Positions 1 through 8,482 of a DNA stretch of 12,597 nucleotides are shown here, one piece after another. A model generated the notes under the pieces. That model had not been told where the DNA came from. It ran no database searches and saw only the letters and a list, made by a program, of their open reading frames with translations. Location: the NCBI GenBank assembly GCA_017860085.1, contig JAFNAJ010000035.1, positions 1 through 12,597 of the forward strand. The letters are read 5' to 3'. This stretch comes from Acidobacteriota bacterium (GTDB taxonomy: Bacteria > Acidobacteriota > Vicinamibacteria > Vicinamibacterales > JAFNAJ01). The position numbers were made by a program, and so were the translations under genes. The first letter of the stretch is position 1, and each line of letters begins with the position of its first letter.

Positions 1-1793
<1,793 letters not shown>

Positions 1794-1800
1794 GACGACT

Positions 1801-1805
1801 CCTCC
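1801..1805 (-). promoter_or_regulatory. Shine-Dalgarno site of the acyl-CoA synthetase gene
   Basis: GGAGG on the minus strand sits 7 nt before the ATG at 1793, inside the 30-bp gap after the deacetylase-like gene. It fixes the start of the synthetase, and shows that this gene, unlike the three before it, has its own separated ribosome site. Confidence 0.75.
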
Positions 1806-1823
1806 GTGAATGACGTCCCTATC

Positions 1824-3602
1824 CTACTCCTCCGCCCGGTCGGGGGATCCTCCCGAATCGACGCCAGGCTCGAGCGTGAAATGGGAACGGTCTCGCTCCT
1901 CGGCTACCTGTGACGGGTCAGGTGGGCCCTCGTCGAGCCAGTACGCCATCGGCTCGGCCTCCCACACGAACGGCTCACCGTTCAACCGCACCCGGCCGGC
2001 CTCGATGGCCTGAGACACGTCGGCCAGCGGCAGGTGCCCGAGGTCGCGCACGAGGGCCTCGAACCGTCCCTGGCGCACGGCGTCTATGAACCGGCCGTAC
2101 GACCGGGCGACGTACGCGGTGTGATAGTGGGCCGGGTTGAACGCCAGTCCCGCGAGCCCGAGACGCTTGGCCACGAGCGCCAGCAGTCCTGTCACCTCGC
2201 GCGCCAGCCCGAGGCCCGGGGCATCCTGCCCGGGAAACCGCGGGCGGCGCTCGCTGAACCTCGCACGCGGGTCACGCAGCGTGAGCCACTCGACGTACAG
2301 CACGGCCGCGCCTCCCACGGTCTTCCGGTCGAGGACGCTCTCCACCAGCATGTGTTCCACGCCGTCGGCCGTGCCGTACACGCGGAGGCGTTCGCCGCCG
2401 CTCGACGCCGTGCCCATCTCAAAGCGGAACCCGCCGTAGCCTCGCCGCTCGAGAAAGGCCAACAGGCCGAGCCGGTAGAGCCCGAACTCGAGGCCCTCGG
2501 CGGTGTACGTGTCCAGCAGCAGGCGTCGCGGCGAGGGACGCAAGCCCAGCTGCACCTCCACGTCCGAGAAGTCGATGTCGTTTGACGAGCTCCCCATCAA
2601 GCCATCCTGGCGCAGCCGACGGGAGAGCCTGGCAAAGCGCACCGCCATCGGATCCGCGCCGGGTCGGATGGCCCGCCGGGTGTGCCACATCAACGCCAGG
2701 ACGGTGCCGGCCAGCACCTTCCACGCGTCGGCGTGGTAGCCGCCGCCAGGCAGCCAGACGGACGGCGTACCGGCAAGGGCTTTCGCCACGTGCAGGTCGC
2801 GACGCCTTGTCCCATCGAGCGTGAGCCCCAGGTGGCCGAGATGATCCCCGGCGAGTACGTCGCCGCCGGCGATCACGAAAGCGAGCTCTGCGTCCGAGGG
2901 CACACGGGCGAGCAGCGCGTCGAGCGCCTGCAGGTAGTCGTGGTCGCGGCAGCCCGCCGGCAACACCACTTCGTCGACGCCGGGAATGGATCCCGACGAG
3001 GAGCCGGACAGCGATCCGATCCAGACCCGCTCATCCCCACGAAGGCAGGCCGCCGTGCCGTCGGGCGGGTGCGCGTCGAGATCGAGGATGGCGACGCGGC
3101 CGGCGAACCCTTCCGCCCTCAGTACCGCGATGGCGATGGCGATGTCGTTGACGGCGCAAAGCCCGCTACCGTGCGCTGGCCCGGCGTGGTGGAACCCGCC
3201 GAGCAGGTTGACGGCCGGGCCGCCACGACTCAGGCTTTCGCGCGCGGCCGCGAGCGTGCCGCCGGTTCCGAGGCGGACGGTGCGCATCACCTCGTCGACC
3301 GGAACGTCCCACGGGTCGACACCGAAGATGCGCGCCAGCGTGTCCCGCTCGCCGAGTTGGCCGAGGTACGCCTCGGTGTGGACTCTCGCCAGGTCCTGGT
3401 AGCGCGCCCTCACGGGCGCCCGCAGGTTGTCGCGCTCGAGCCACTTCCACTCGAGCAGGTACCACGCCACGAGGTCGGCGCGCCGCGGCTCGAGACCCGT
3501 GCGACGGCCAAAGGCCGTGAGCGGCAGGCGATAGTCAGCGTCGTACCAGATGGGCAGCTGCCGGTCCCACAGCCGCATGCGGTGAAGCGGATTGAGCGTC
3601 AC
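1824..3602 (-). CDS. Histone-deacetylase-like zinc amidohydrolase with an extra C-terminal domain
   Basis: Predicted cytosolic zinc-dependent deacylase of the HDAC/AcuC superfamily; the substrate is probably acyl-lysine. The 592-residue protein has an HDAC domain at about 1-330. It contains VHTEAYL (74-80), GGFHHAGP with the catalytic His138-His139 pair, DLDAHPPDGT with presumed zinc ligands Asp176 and His178, GGD with presumed ligand Asp248, and PGGGYH with Tyr289. The usual HHG after the first zinc Asp reads HPP here. Residues about 340-592 form an extension that I do not recognise, with conserved-looking FRFEMGT and FNPAHYHTAY segments. Typical bacterial AcuC-type proteins are about 300-400 residues. 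The GTG start at 3602 overlaps the preceding stop (GTGA), with GAGAGG at 3611-3616 upstream. An ATG at 3578 is an alternative start. An acyl-CoA synthetase follows directly and is a candidate substrate. HDAC membership is secure; the substrate is inference. Confidence 0.9.
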   Translation of the reverse strand: MTLNPLHRMRLWDRQLPIWYDADYRLPLTAFGRRTGLEPRRADLVAWYLLEWKWLERDNLRAPVRARYQDLARVHTEAYLGQLGERDTLARIFGVDPWDVPVDEVMRTVRLGTGGTLAAARESLSRGGPAVNLLGGFHHAGPAHGSGLCAVNDIAIAIAVLRAEGFAGRVAILDLDAHPPDGTAACLRGDERVWIGSLSGSSSGSIPGVDEVVLPAGCRDHDYLQALDALLARVPSDAELAFVIAGGDVLAGDHLGHLGLTLDGTRRRDLHVAKALAGTPSVWLPGGGYHADAWKVLAGTVLALMWHTRRAIRPGADPMAVRFARLSRRLRQDGLMGSSSNDIDFSDVEVQLGLRPSPRRLLLDTYTAEGLEFGLYRLGLLAFLERRGYGGFRFEMGTASSGGERLRVYGTADGVEHMLVESVLDRKTVGGAAVLYVEWLTLRDPRARFSERRPRFPGQDAPGLGLAREVTGLLALVAKRLGLAGLAFNPAHYHTAYVARSYGRFIDAVRQGRFEALVRDLGHLPLADVSQAIEAGRVRLNGEPFVWEAEPMAYWLDEGPPDPSQVAEERDRSHFTLEPGVDSGGSPDRAEE

Positions 3603-4660
3603 GAGGGCAGCCTCTCGGCGAGGATCGCGCGCAGGTGGTCGAGCGAGCTGAGCCCGGTAGGCTCCTCGGCCAGCAGTGGCAGGTCGATGACCGGATGGGT
3701 CGCCATCCGCGCTCGGAGACGATCGAGGCCACGCCGGTCACGCGCGCCAAGCCACGCCATGAGCTGATCGCCGTCGTCTGGCGACACGGTCCCGCGCGCC
3801 CGGTCGCGTGCCGGCTCGGGGTGGCGCATGTTGACCACGAGTGGCCCGAGGCGGTGACCCGACTCGACCAGACGCCGGGCGAAGAACAGCGTCTCGGGAA
3901 TGCGCTCTTCCTCTGCCCGCGTGACCAGCACGAACACCGTGCGCGACGCGCGGAGCAGCGCTGCGACCTCGGTGGCCCGCTCGCGGAACCCGGCGTAGAG
4001 CGGTCCAAAGGCCTGGAAGAACTCGGCCATGTCGCGCAGCAGGCTCAGCCCCACGACCCGGTCGAAGAAATGCTCCACGCTGCGGCCCACGGGCCCGAAA
4101 CGGCTCGCCCCACGGAGATGCCCTTCCCGGTCGAACCATGGCTTGAGCGCGATCCGCAGCGCGCCGCTGTCGAGAAACCCGATGATCCGATCGGGCGCCT
4201 CGAGGAAGTCGAGCGCCTGCCGCGTGGGCGGCGTGTCGAGGACGACGCAGTCGTAGCGCCCATCCGAGGCGACCTCGAACAGCCGCTCGACGGCCATGTA
4301 CTCGAGAACGCCGGCCAGCGTGCCGGACAAGTGCGCATACAGGCGGTTGGTGAGGATCCGCGTGGCCGCCTCGTCGTCGGGCGCGTAGCGGCGCACGAGG
4401 CGGTCGAACGTCGCCCGCGCATCGAGCAGGCTGGCCCACATCCTCCCGCGCGTGCCGGTGCGGATCTCCACCTCCCGGTCTCGTGCCCGCTCGCCCACGC
4501 CGAGCGTGTCCTTCAGGCGCATCGACGGGTCGAACGTCATCACCAGCGTGTCGCCACCTTGGCGCGCGGCCTCGAGCGCGAGCGCGGCTGCGAGCGTGGT
4601 CTTGCCGACACCGCCCGATCCGACCACCACGACGAGCGAATGGTCGAGCAAGGGTGTCAT
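3599..4660 (-). CDS. ArsA/Get3-like ATPase, second subunit, signature lysine absent
   Basis: Cytosolic P-loop ATPase of the ArsA/Get3 (SIMIBI) class, 353 residues. The P-loop reads GSGGVGKTT (14-22). In ArsA and Get3 the second position is a signature lysine that reaches across the dimer; here it is Ser15. The Walker lysine Lys20 is kept. A switch-I-like FDP lies at 43-45 and a switch-II-like DTPPTRQAL at 142-150. A hydrophobic, Phe-rich segment (about 195-225) could form a client-binding helix region. There is only one Cys (138), so neither the arsenite-binding Cys triad of ArsA nor the CxxC of eukaryotic Get3 is present. The ATG overlaps the stop of the first ATPase (ATGA) and its own stop overlaps the deacetylase start. 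It most resembles one half of the tandem ArsA-like pairs such as mycobacterial Rv3679-Rv3680, whose function is unsettled. Arsenite export is unlikely. Confidence 0.88.
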   Translation of the reverse strand: MTPLLDHSLVVVVGSGGVGKTTLAAALALEAARQGGDTLVMTFDPSMRLKDTLGVGERARDREVEIRTGTRGRMWASLLDARATFDRLVRRYAPDDEAATRILTNRLYAHLSGTLAGVLEYMAVERLFEVASDGRYDCVVLDTPPTRQALDFLEAPDRIIGFLDSGALRIALKPWFDREGHLRGASRFGPVGRSVEHFFDRVVGLSLLRDMAEFFQAFGPLYAGFRERATEVAALLRASRTVFVLVTRAEEERIPETLFFARRLVESGHRLGPLVVNMRHPEPARDRARGTVSPDDGDQLMAWLGARDRRGLDRLRARMATHPVIDLPLLAEEPTGLSSLDHLRAILAERLPS

Positions 4661-5559
4661 ACCAGCACCTCGGCCTCAGCCAGGGCGTGGCGCAGGACCG
4701 GCGCGAGCGCCGTGGGCAGCGCGGGCCCGCGATCGATCGGCACGAACGGCAGCTCGACGCGTGGGCCGCGCCACAGCGCACCGAGGCGGCCGAGCTCGCG
4801 TTCGTTGATGGCGCGACGCGTGTGCCACAGGCGTGTGAGCTCGGAGTCGGGCGATCCGCGCCGGTCGCGCACGGGCGGGTAGAGACCGTTCACCACCAGC
4901 AGCTCGGGCCATCGTCCGAGCGACAGCTGCATGCGCTGCGCCAGCTCGAGGCCCTCCTGGACGGGCATCTCCTCGGCCTGGGTGACCACCACGACGCCGG
5001 TTTCGGCGGCATTGCCAATGAACGCCGCCAGCTCGCCGGCCATGTGGCCGAACGGGCCCTCCTTGATCACGTCGGACACCACCTGCGGCGCGGTGAGCAT
5101 CGACAGGCCGTGCCCGGTCGCTGGCGCGTCGAGGATCACGAGGTCGGCCGACTGCCGGCGCGCCTTCCCGGTGAGGACACGGTAGGCGTGACCGAGGATC
5201 GCCAGCTCCTTCAGGCCTGGCGCGGCATCGACGAAGTGCTCGAACACCGGGCTGGCGACGACGCGCTTCGAGAGCCACTCGATGCGGAGGTGGTCGCGGA
5301 CGACCTGCTCGAGCACCTGGCGGGGTTGGAGGTTCTGCAGGCGCAGCGCAGGGCCGGCGGTGACGACCTCTCCGCCCGACGGCGCGACGCCAAGCAACTC
5401 GTGCAAGTTCTCGCGGGGATCGACCTCGAGCAGCAGCGTGTGCCGCCCCTCGCCGCTGGCGATGCGACCGAGCGTGGCGCTCACCACGCTCTTGCCGACG
5501 CCACCCTTGCCCGTGACGACCAGGAACCGCCGCGACGCGAGATCGGCCAACAGGCTCAT
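4657..5559 (-). CDS. ArsA/Get3-like ATPase, first subunit with intact deviant Walker A
   Basis: Cytosolic P-loop ATPase of 300 residues, first gene of the operon. GKGGVGKS (17-24) has both the signature Lys18 and the Walker Lys23. EVDPRENL (45-52) matches switch I, and DAPATGHG (144-151) matches the DTAPTGHT-type switch II. A segment near 160-185 (SDVIKEGPFGHMAGELAAFI) is amphipathic and could be the client or partner surface. The protein has no cysteine at all, which argues against arsenite binding. It is shorter than ArsA (two fused halves) and close to single-domain bacterial Get3-like proteins. It overlaps the second ATPase by 4 bp, so the two are probably made in equal amounts and form a heterodimer; that is inference. 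The ATG at 5559 lies about 28 nt downstream of a TAGAAT -10 candidate. No clear Shine-Dalgarno site is visible. Confidence 0.9.
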   Translation of the reverse strand: MSLLADLASRRFLVVTGKGGVGKSVVSATLGRIASGEGRHTLLLEVDPRENLHELLGVAPSGGEVVTAGPALRLQNLQPRQVLEQVVRDHLRIEWLSKRVVASPVFEHFVDAAPGLKELAILGHAYRVLTGKARRQSADLVILDAPATGHGLSMLTAPQVVSDVIKEGPFGHMAGELAAFIGNAAETGVVVVTQAEEMPVQEGLELAQRMQLSLGRWPELLVVNGLYPPVRDRRGSPDSELTRLWHTRRAINERELGRLGALWRGPRVELPFVPIDRGPALPTALAPVLRHALAEAEVLV

Positions 5560-5586
5560 GGGATCCCGACCGCCGAACCTGTGCTG

Positions 5587-5592
5587 ATTCTA
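5587..5592 (-). promoter_or_regulatory. Candidate -10 element of the ATPase-deacetylase-synthetase operon
   Basis: On the minus strand this reads TAGAAT, 5 of 6 matches to TATAAT, about 28 bp before the first ATG. No good -35 hexamer is seen at the usual spacing. The short inverted repeat at 5611-5627 covers that place. Confidence 0.4.
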
Positions 5593-5610
5593 TCCCGCCG
5601 CACGCCGGGC

Positions 5611-5627
5611 GTGACCTCTCCTGTCAC
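5611..5627. promoter_or_regulatory. Inverted repeat, possible operator
   Basis: GTGAC and GTCAC form perfect 5-bp arms around a 7-bp spacer. It lies where the -35 box of the minus-strand operon would be, so a bound regulator could block or assist polymerase. The arms are short, and the spacing does not fit a CRP site. Confidence 0.3.
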
Positions 5628-5683
5628 ACCCCCTGTCTAGGCTCATCAGCGGCTCGAATCCAGAGCCACCAAGAGGAGGCCCC

Positions 5684-6025
5684 ATGACACCTTCCGCGCT
5701 GGCATTGACCGAGAGCCCCGCGTGCCGAACGCCGGACGCCGAACGCCGGGTTCCGCTCCCCCGCCCCCGTCCGACCCTGCGTGTCGTCGCGCGCCCGTCC
5801 TCGGGACGCCGCCTCGACGCGGCGCAACTCGCGCAATTGCTCGACGCGCTCGACCTGCGCCGCCGCCGTGCGCAGATCAAGGCGCGGACATGGGGGGCTG
5901 CCATGGGGTCAGATCTTGATTCTATGCACTCGCCTCGACGCCCTACTCCGTTCGGAGCGCCTCCAACGGATCGAGCTGCGCGGCGCGGCGCGCCGGCAGG
6001 ACACCGCTCGCGAGCCCGACGATGA
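5684..6025 (+). CDS. Small hypothetical ORF, probably degraded at its 3' end
   Basis: A 113-codon ORF with a strong ribosome site (AAGAGGAGG, 5 nt before the ATG), the same GGAGGCCCC-ATG arrangement as before the aminotransferase gene at 12302. I do not recognise the product. Residues 14-24 are encoded by 7-bp repeat units (from 5717), and residues about 42-70 could form a basic amphipathic helix (LDAAQLAQLLDALDLRRRRA). High third-position GC holds until about 5887. The frame then enters the palindromic repeat at 5905-5928 and runs 83 bp into the convergent permease gene. The likely history is a small gene whose end was replaced or interrupted by repeat DNA. The start is plausible; the last 40 codons probably have no function. 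With no other gene in 5560-5942, it could also be chance. Confidence 0.35.
   Translation: MTPSALALTESPACRTPDAERRVPLPRPRPTLRVVARPSSGRRLDAAQLAQLLDALDLRRRRAQIKARTWGAAMGSDLDSMHSPRRPTPFGAPPTDRAARRGAPAGHRSRARR
5717..5758 (+). repeat. Heptanucleotide repeat cluster (about 6 units)
   Basis: In-phase 7-bp units CCCGCGT, GCCGAAC, GCCGGAC, GCCGAAC, GCCGGGT and TCCGCTC. They lie near the start of the small ORF at 5684. Same unit type and strand as the clusters at 208, 8413 and 12154. Confidence 0.6.
5905..5928 (+). repeat. Solo copy of a 24-bp palindromic-repeat arm
   Basis: Begins GGGGTCAGATCTTGATT and ends TATGCA. It is identical over 24 bp to the left arm at 10785-10808, but no inverted partner follows it. 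It sits 14 bp past the stop of the second permease gene (minus strand), inside the tail of the small plus-strand ORF. The form recalls REP-type sequences moved by RAYT (Y1-family) transposases; that link is from memory. Confidence 0.75.
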
Positions 6026-7151
6026 GGCTGACGGCGAGGGCGGCGACAACGTAGCCGGGCGATATGTGGAGCGGAAGACCGGGCACTGCGAGCCGAGCGC
6101 ACCATGCGAGGCCAAGCCCCACGCCCACCCCGACCGCGCCACCGGCCATCGCCAGCATCGCCGCCTCGATCAGGAAGATCAGCAGGATCTGACCGGGCGT
6201 GGCGCCCAGTGCTTTCTGGAGCCCAATTTCGCTGGTCCGCTCGCCCACCGAGATCCACATGATCGTCAGGATGCCAATCGCGCCAACCACGAGCGATATC
6301 GCGCCGATCCCGGCCACGGCAAGGTTGATCATGCCCAGGACGTTCTCGAGCACGTCGAGCATGCCGGTCTGCGTGGTGATCGTGAAGTCCTCGCGGCCGT
6401 CGTGACGCTGGACGAGCACGGCGCGCACGTCGCGCGCGATGGCGTCTGCCGGGCGCCAGCTCGCAAACAGCACGTCGATCTCCATCAGGTCGTCGCGGTT
6501 GAACAGCTGCTGGGCCGACGCGACGGGCACGTACACCGAGTCGTCGATGTCGAACCCGAGCAGCAGGCCCTTGGGCGCCATCACGCCGATCACCTGCGCG
6601 CGCTGCCCGCCGATCTTCACGTGCGCGCCCAGCGCATTGCCCGTGCCGAAGATCTCGCGCTTGAGCTTCGGCCCCAACACCGCCAGCGGCGCCGCGCGTC
6701 GGGGATCGCCCGCCGGCAGGAACCGGCCCTGCCCCACCTCGAACTTCCACACCCTCGGCACCTCGGACGTCACCCCGTAGACGAACACGCTGCGACCCCG
6801 CTCGCCGGCCTGCACGCGCGCCATGCCCATCGCGACCGGCACGACCTCCTGCACGCCCGGCACGCGGCGCAGCGCCTCCGAGTCCTCGATCGTCAGGGGC
6901 TTCGTCGTGACGCCAAGAGCGCCGGGAATCCCCGTCGTCTCGACGCGTCCCGGGTTGATGCCGAGGATGTTGGTGCCAAACTGCGTGAACTCCGACAAGA
7001 CGTACTGGCGGGTGCCTTCGCCGAGCGACGTCAGCAGCACGACCGCCGTGATGCCAATGACGATGCCGAGCATGGTAAGGCTCGACCGCAGGCGGTGCGC
7101 CAGCACCGCGCCAGTGGCCAGCTCCACGGCATCCCGAAGGTGCCATCTCAT
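5943..7151 (-). CDS. MacB-type ABC transporter permease, second of two
   Basis: Inner-membrane permease of the MacB/LolCE class, 402 residues, lacking the fused ATPase domain of MacB. It has a short cytosolic N-terminus and a first membrane segment at about 24-42 ending in VVLLTSLGEG. A periplasmic domain follows (about 43-270) with GVMAPKGLLLGFDIDD at 189-204. Three C-terminal membrane segments lie near 273-300, 322-350 and 367-387. The cytosolic coupling motif ERTSEIGLQKALGAT (304-318) is where the ATPase would dock. It ends LPARRAAQLDPLEALR, as the family does. The ATG at 7151 overlaps the upstream permease stop by 4 bp, so the pair is translationally coupled. Much of its sequence parallels permease 1, which suggests an old tandem duplication and a heterodimeric pump. 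The substrate is unknown. Confidence 0.92.
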   Translation of the reverse strand: MRWHLRDAVELATGAVLAHRLRSSLTMLGIVIGITAVVLLTSLGEGTRQYVLSEFTQFGTNILGINPGRVETTGIPGALGVTTKPLTIEDSEALRRVPGVQEVVPVAMGMARVQAGERGRSVFVYGVTSEVPRVWKFEVGQGRFLPAGDPRRAAPLAVLGPKLKREIFGTGNALGAHVKIGGQRAQVIGVMAPKGLLLGFDIDDSVYVPVASAQQLFNRDDLMEIDVLFASWRPADAIARDVRAVLVQRHDGREDFTITTQTGMLDVLENVLGMINLAVAGIGAISLVVGAIGILTIMWISVGERTSEIGLQKALGATPGQILLIFLIEAAMLAMAGGAVGVGVGLGLAWCARLAVPGLPLHISPGYVVAALAVSLIVGLASGVLPARRAAQLDPLEALRTE

Positions 7152-8350
7152 CGCCGTGTCAGCGCCGCAACCGGGTCGAGCCGAGCGGCCCGGCGCGCCG
7201 GCAGTGCGCCAAAGACGATCCCCACGGACACCGAGACGCCCAACGCGGCCACGACGGCCCACGCCGGCGGATCGATCGGGAACGCCGGATAGACGACGGC
7301 GAACGCCCGTGTCGCGACAAACGCGACGCCCAGCCCGGCTACGCCTCCCGCCGTCGCGATGATGGCGGCCTCGACGAGGAACATCGCCAGCACCTGCCCC
7401 CGGCTGGCCCCGAGCGCCTTCAGCAGGCCGATCTCGCGCGTTCGCTCCGAGACCGACACCAACATCACGTTCATGATGCCGATCCCGGCCACGCTCAATG
7501 AGATGGCGGCAATGCCGGTGAGCGCCGCCGTCAGCATCCCGAGAATGCGGCCAAACGCTGACAGCACCGCATCCTGCGTGAGCACCGTCACGTCTTCCTC
7601 GTCGTCGTGCCGCTCGGTGAGCACCCTGAGGATGGCCGTGCGCGCGGGCTCGATGCTGTCGTGGCTGCCCGCATCGACCAGGATCCTGAACAGGCTGCGA
7701 CGGTTGAACATGCGGAGGTGGCGCACGACCGGGATGTGGACCACCTCGTCCATGTCCATGCCCATCGACATCCCGCGAGGCGCCATGACGCCGATGATCC
7801 GGTAGCGCTCGTCCCCCAGCCGCAGCATCGCCCCCAGCGGATTGCGGCTGGGGAACAGTTCGGACTGCAGCTTCGCCCCGATCACGCACACCGCTCGGTC
7901 GCGCTCGGCGCCCTCGGGCAGGTACTGCCCCGACTGCAGGCGGAGCCGGCGCACGCCGAGCATGGCGGCCGTGGTCCCCACGATCGTGATCTCGCGGCTC
8001 CGCTCACCGAACTGCGCCGCGGCGGTGCCGACCGAGAGCGGCGCCAGCTTCCGAATCTGCCGCACCTGGCGCTCGAGCGCCTCGGCATCCTCCACGGTGA
8101 GGTCGTGCGGGACGCCACCAATCACGGGCGCCATCCCCGTCGTCTCGGTCTTGCCGGGCAGCACGATGAGCAGGTTGGTCCCCAGCGAGGCGAACTCGGC
8201 GGTCACGTACCGGCGCGCGCCCTCACCGAGGCTCGTGAGCAGCACCACCGCGCACACCCCGATCCCGACGCCGAGCAGCGACAGCCCGGTCCGCAACCGA
8301 TGCCCCCGCAACGCCCCCGCCGAGAACACGAGCACATCGTCAGCGTTCAT
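7148..8350 (-). CDS. MacB-type ABC transporter permease, first of two
   Basis: Inner-membrane permease of 400 residues with the MacB topology. Membrane segment 1 is about 22-40 (ends VVLLTSLGEGARRYV), and the periplasmic domain about 43-265. Membrane segments 2-4 lie near 272-300, 320-350 and 363-383, and the coupling motif SERTREIGLLKALGAS at 301-316. It shares the GVMAPxG and LPARRAAxLDPxxAL landmarks with permease 2. A Met-rich run, MSMGMDMDEV (194-203), replaces the matching LLLGFDIDDS of its partner. The ATG at 8350 lies 121 bp after the ATPase stop; that spacer holds 7-bp repeats and hairpins, and the ribosome site (GAGG) is weak. Together with the ATPase and the membrane-fusion protein it should form a tripartite efflux system. 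An outer-membrane channel is not encoded here. Confidence 0.92.
   Translation of the reverse strand: MNADDVLVFSAGALRGHRLRTGLSLLGVGIGVCAVVLLTSLGEGARRYVTAEFASLGTNLLIVLPGKTETTGMAPVIGGVPHDLTVEDAEALERQVRQIRKLAPLSVGTAAAQFGERSREITIVGTTAAMLGVRRLRLQSGQYLPEGAERDRAVCVIGAKLQSELFPSRNPLGAMLRLGDERYRIIGVMAPRGMSMGMDMDEVVHIPVVRHLRMFNRRSLFRILVDAGSHDSIEPARTAILRVLTERHDDEEDVTVLTQDAVLSAFGRILGMLTAALTGIAAISLSVAGIGIMNVMLVSVSERTREIGLLKALGASRGQVLAMFLVEAAIIATAGGVAGLGVAFVATRAFAVVYPAFPIDPPAWAVVAALGVSVSVGIVFGALPARRAARLDPVAALTRR
7742..7771 (-). other. Met-rich periplasmic motif in permease 1
   Basis: Encodes MSMGMDMDEV, four Met and three acidic residues in ten. The matching stretch of permease 2 has no Met. It could be a surface loop that binds substrate or soft metal, or a neutral difference. 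Confidence 0.4.
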
Positions 8351-8387
8351 GATTCGGCGACCGCCTCGCGGCCAACGGGGAGCCCCT

Positions 8388-8404
8388 GCCAGCCGGCGGC
8401 TGGC
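8388..8404 (-). other. GC-rich hairpin in the ATPase/permease spacer
   Basis: GCCAGCC and GGCTGGC form perfect 7-bp arms around a 3-base loop, and three more G-C pairs form beyond one mismatch. There is no T-run on either side, so it is not a standard intrinsic terminator. In the operon RNA it could slow polymerase, protect the upstream message or reduce permease output. Confidence 0.5.
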
Positions 8405-8412
8405 GGGGCCGT

Positions 8413-8454
8413 CCCGAACGCCAAGCGCCGAGGCCCCAGTGCCGAGCCCCGAAG
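8413..8454 (+). repeat. Heptanucleotide repeat cluster (6 units)
   Basis: In-phase units CCCGAAC, GCCAAGC, GCCGAGG, CCCCAGT, GCCGAGC and CCCGAAG. They lie in the 121-bp spacer between ATPase and permease 1, the only non-overlapping junction of the efflux operon. Confidence 0.65.
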
Positions 8455-8462
8455 TGCGGGAG

Positions 8463-8482
8463 CGCAGGCCTTCAGGCTTGCG
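8463..8482 (-). other. Small hairpin spanning the ATPase stop codon
   Basis: Two 8-bp arms (CGCAGGCC and GGCTTGCG, one mismatch) flank a 4-base loop that holds part of the TGA stop region (8472-8474). This resembles short palindromes scattered in high-GC genomes and may be a small REP-like unit. Confidence 0.35.

Noticed and set aside
3599..5559. Arsenite efflux (ArsA) function for the ATPase pair
   Set aside because: The arsenite-binding cysteines are absent (none in one protein, one in the other), and no arsB, arsC, arsD or arsR is nearby.
5611..5627. CRP-type site
   Set aside because: GTGA and TCAC are 9 bp apart rather than 6, so it does not fit the CRP consensus; it is listed only as a generic inverted repeat.
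7152..7889. N-terminal extension of the second permease ORF up to 7889
   Set aside because: The added part is another frame of permease 1. The true start is the ATG at 7151, which overlaps the upstream stop and begins the normal first membrane segment.
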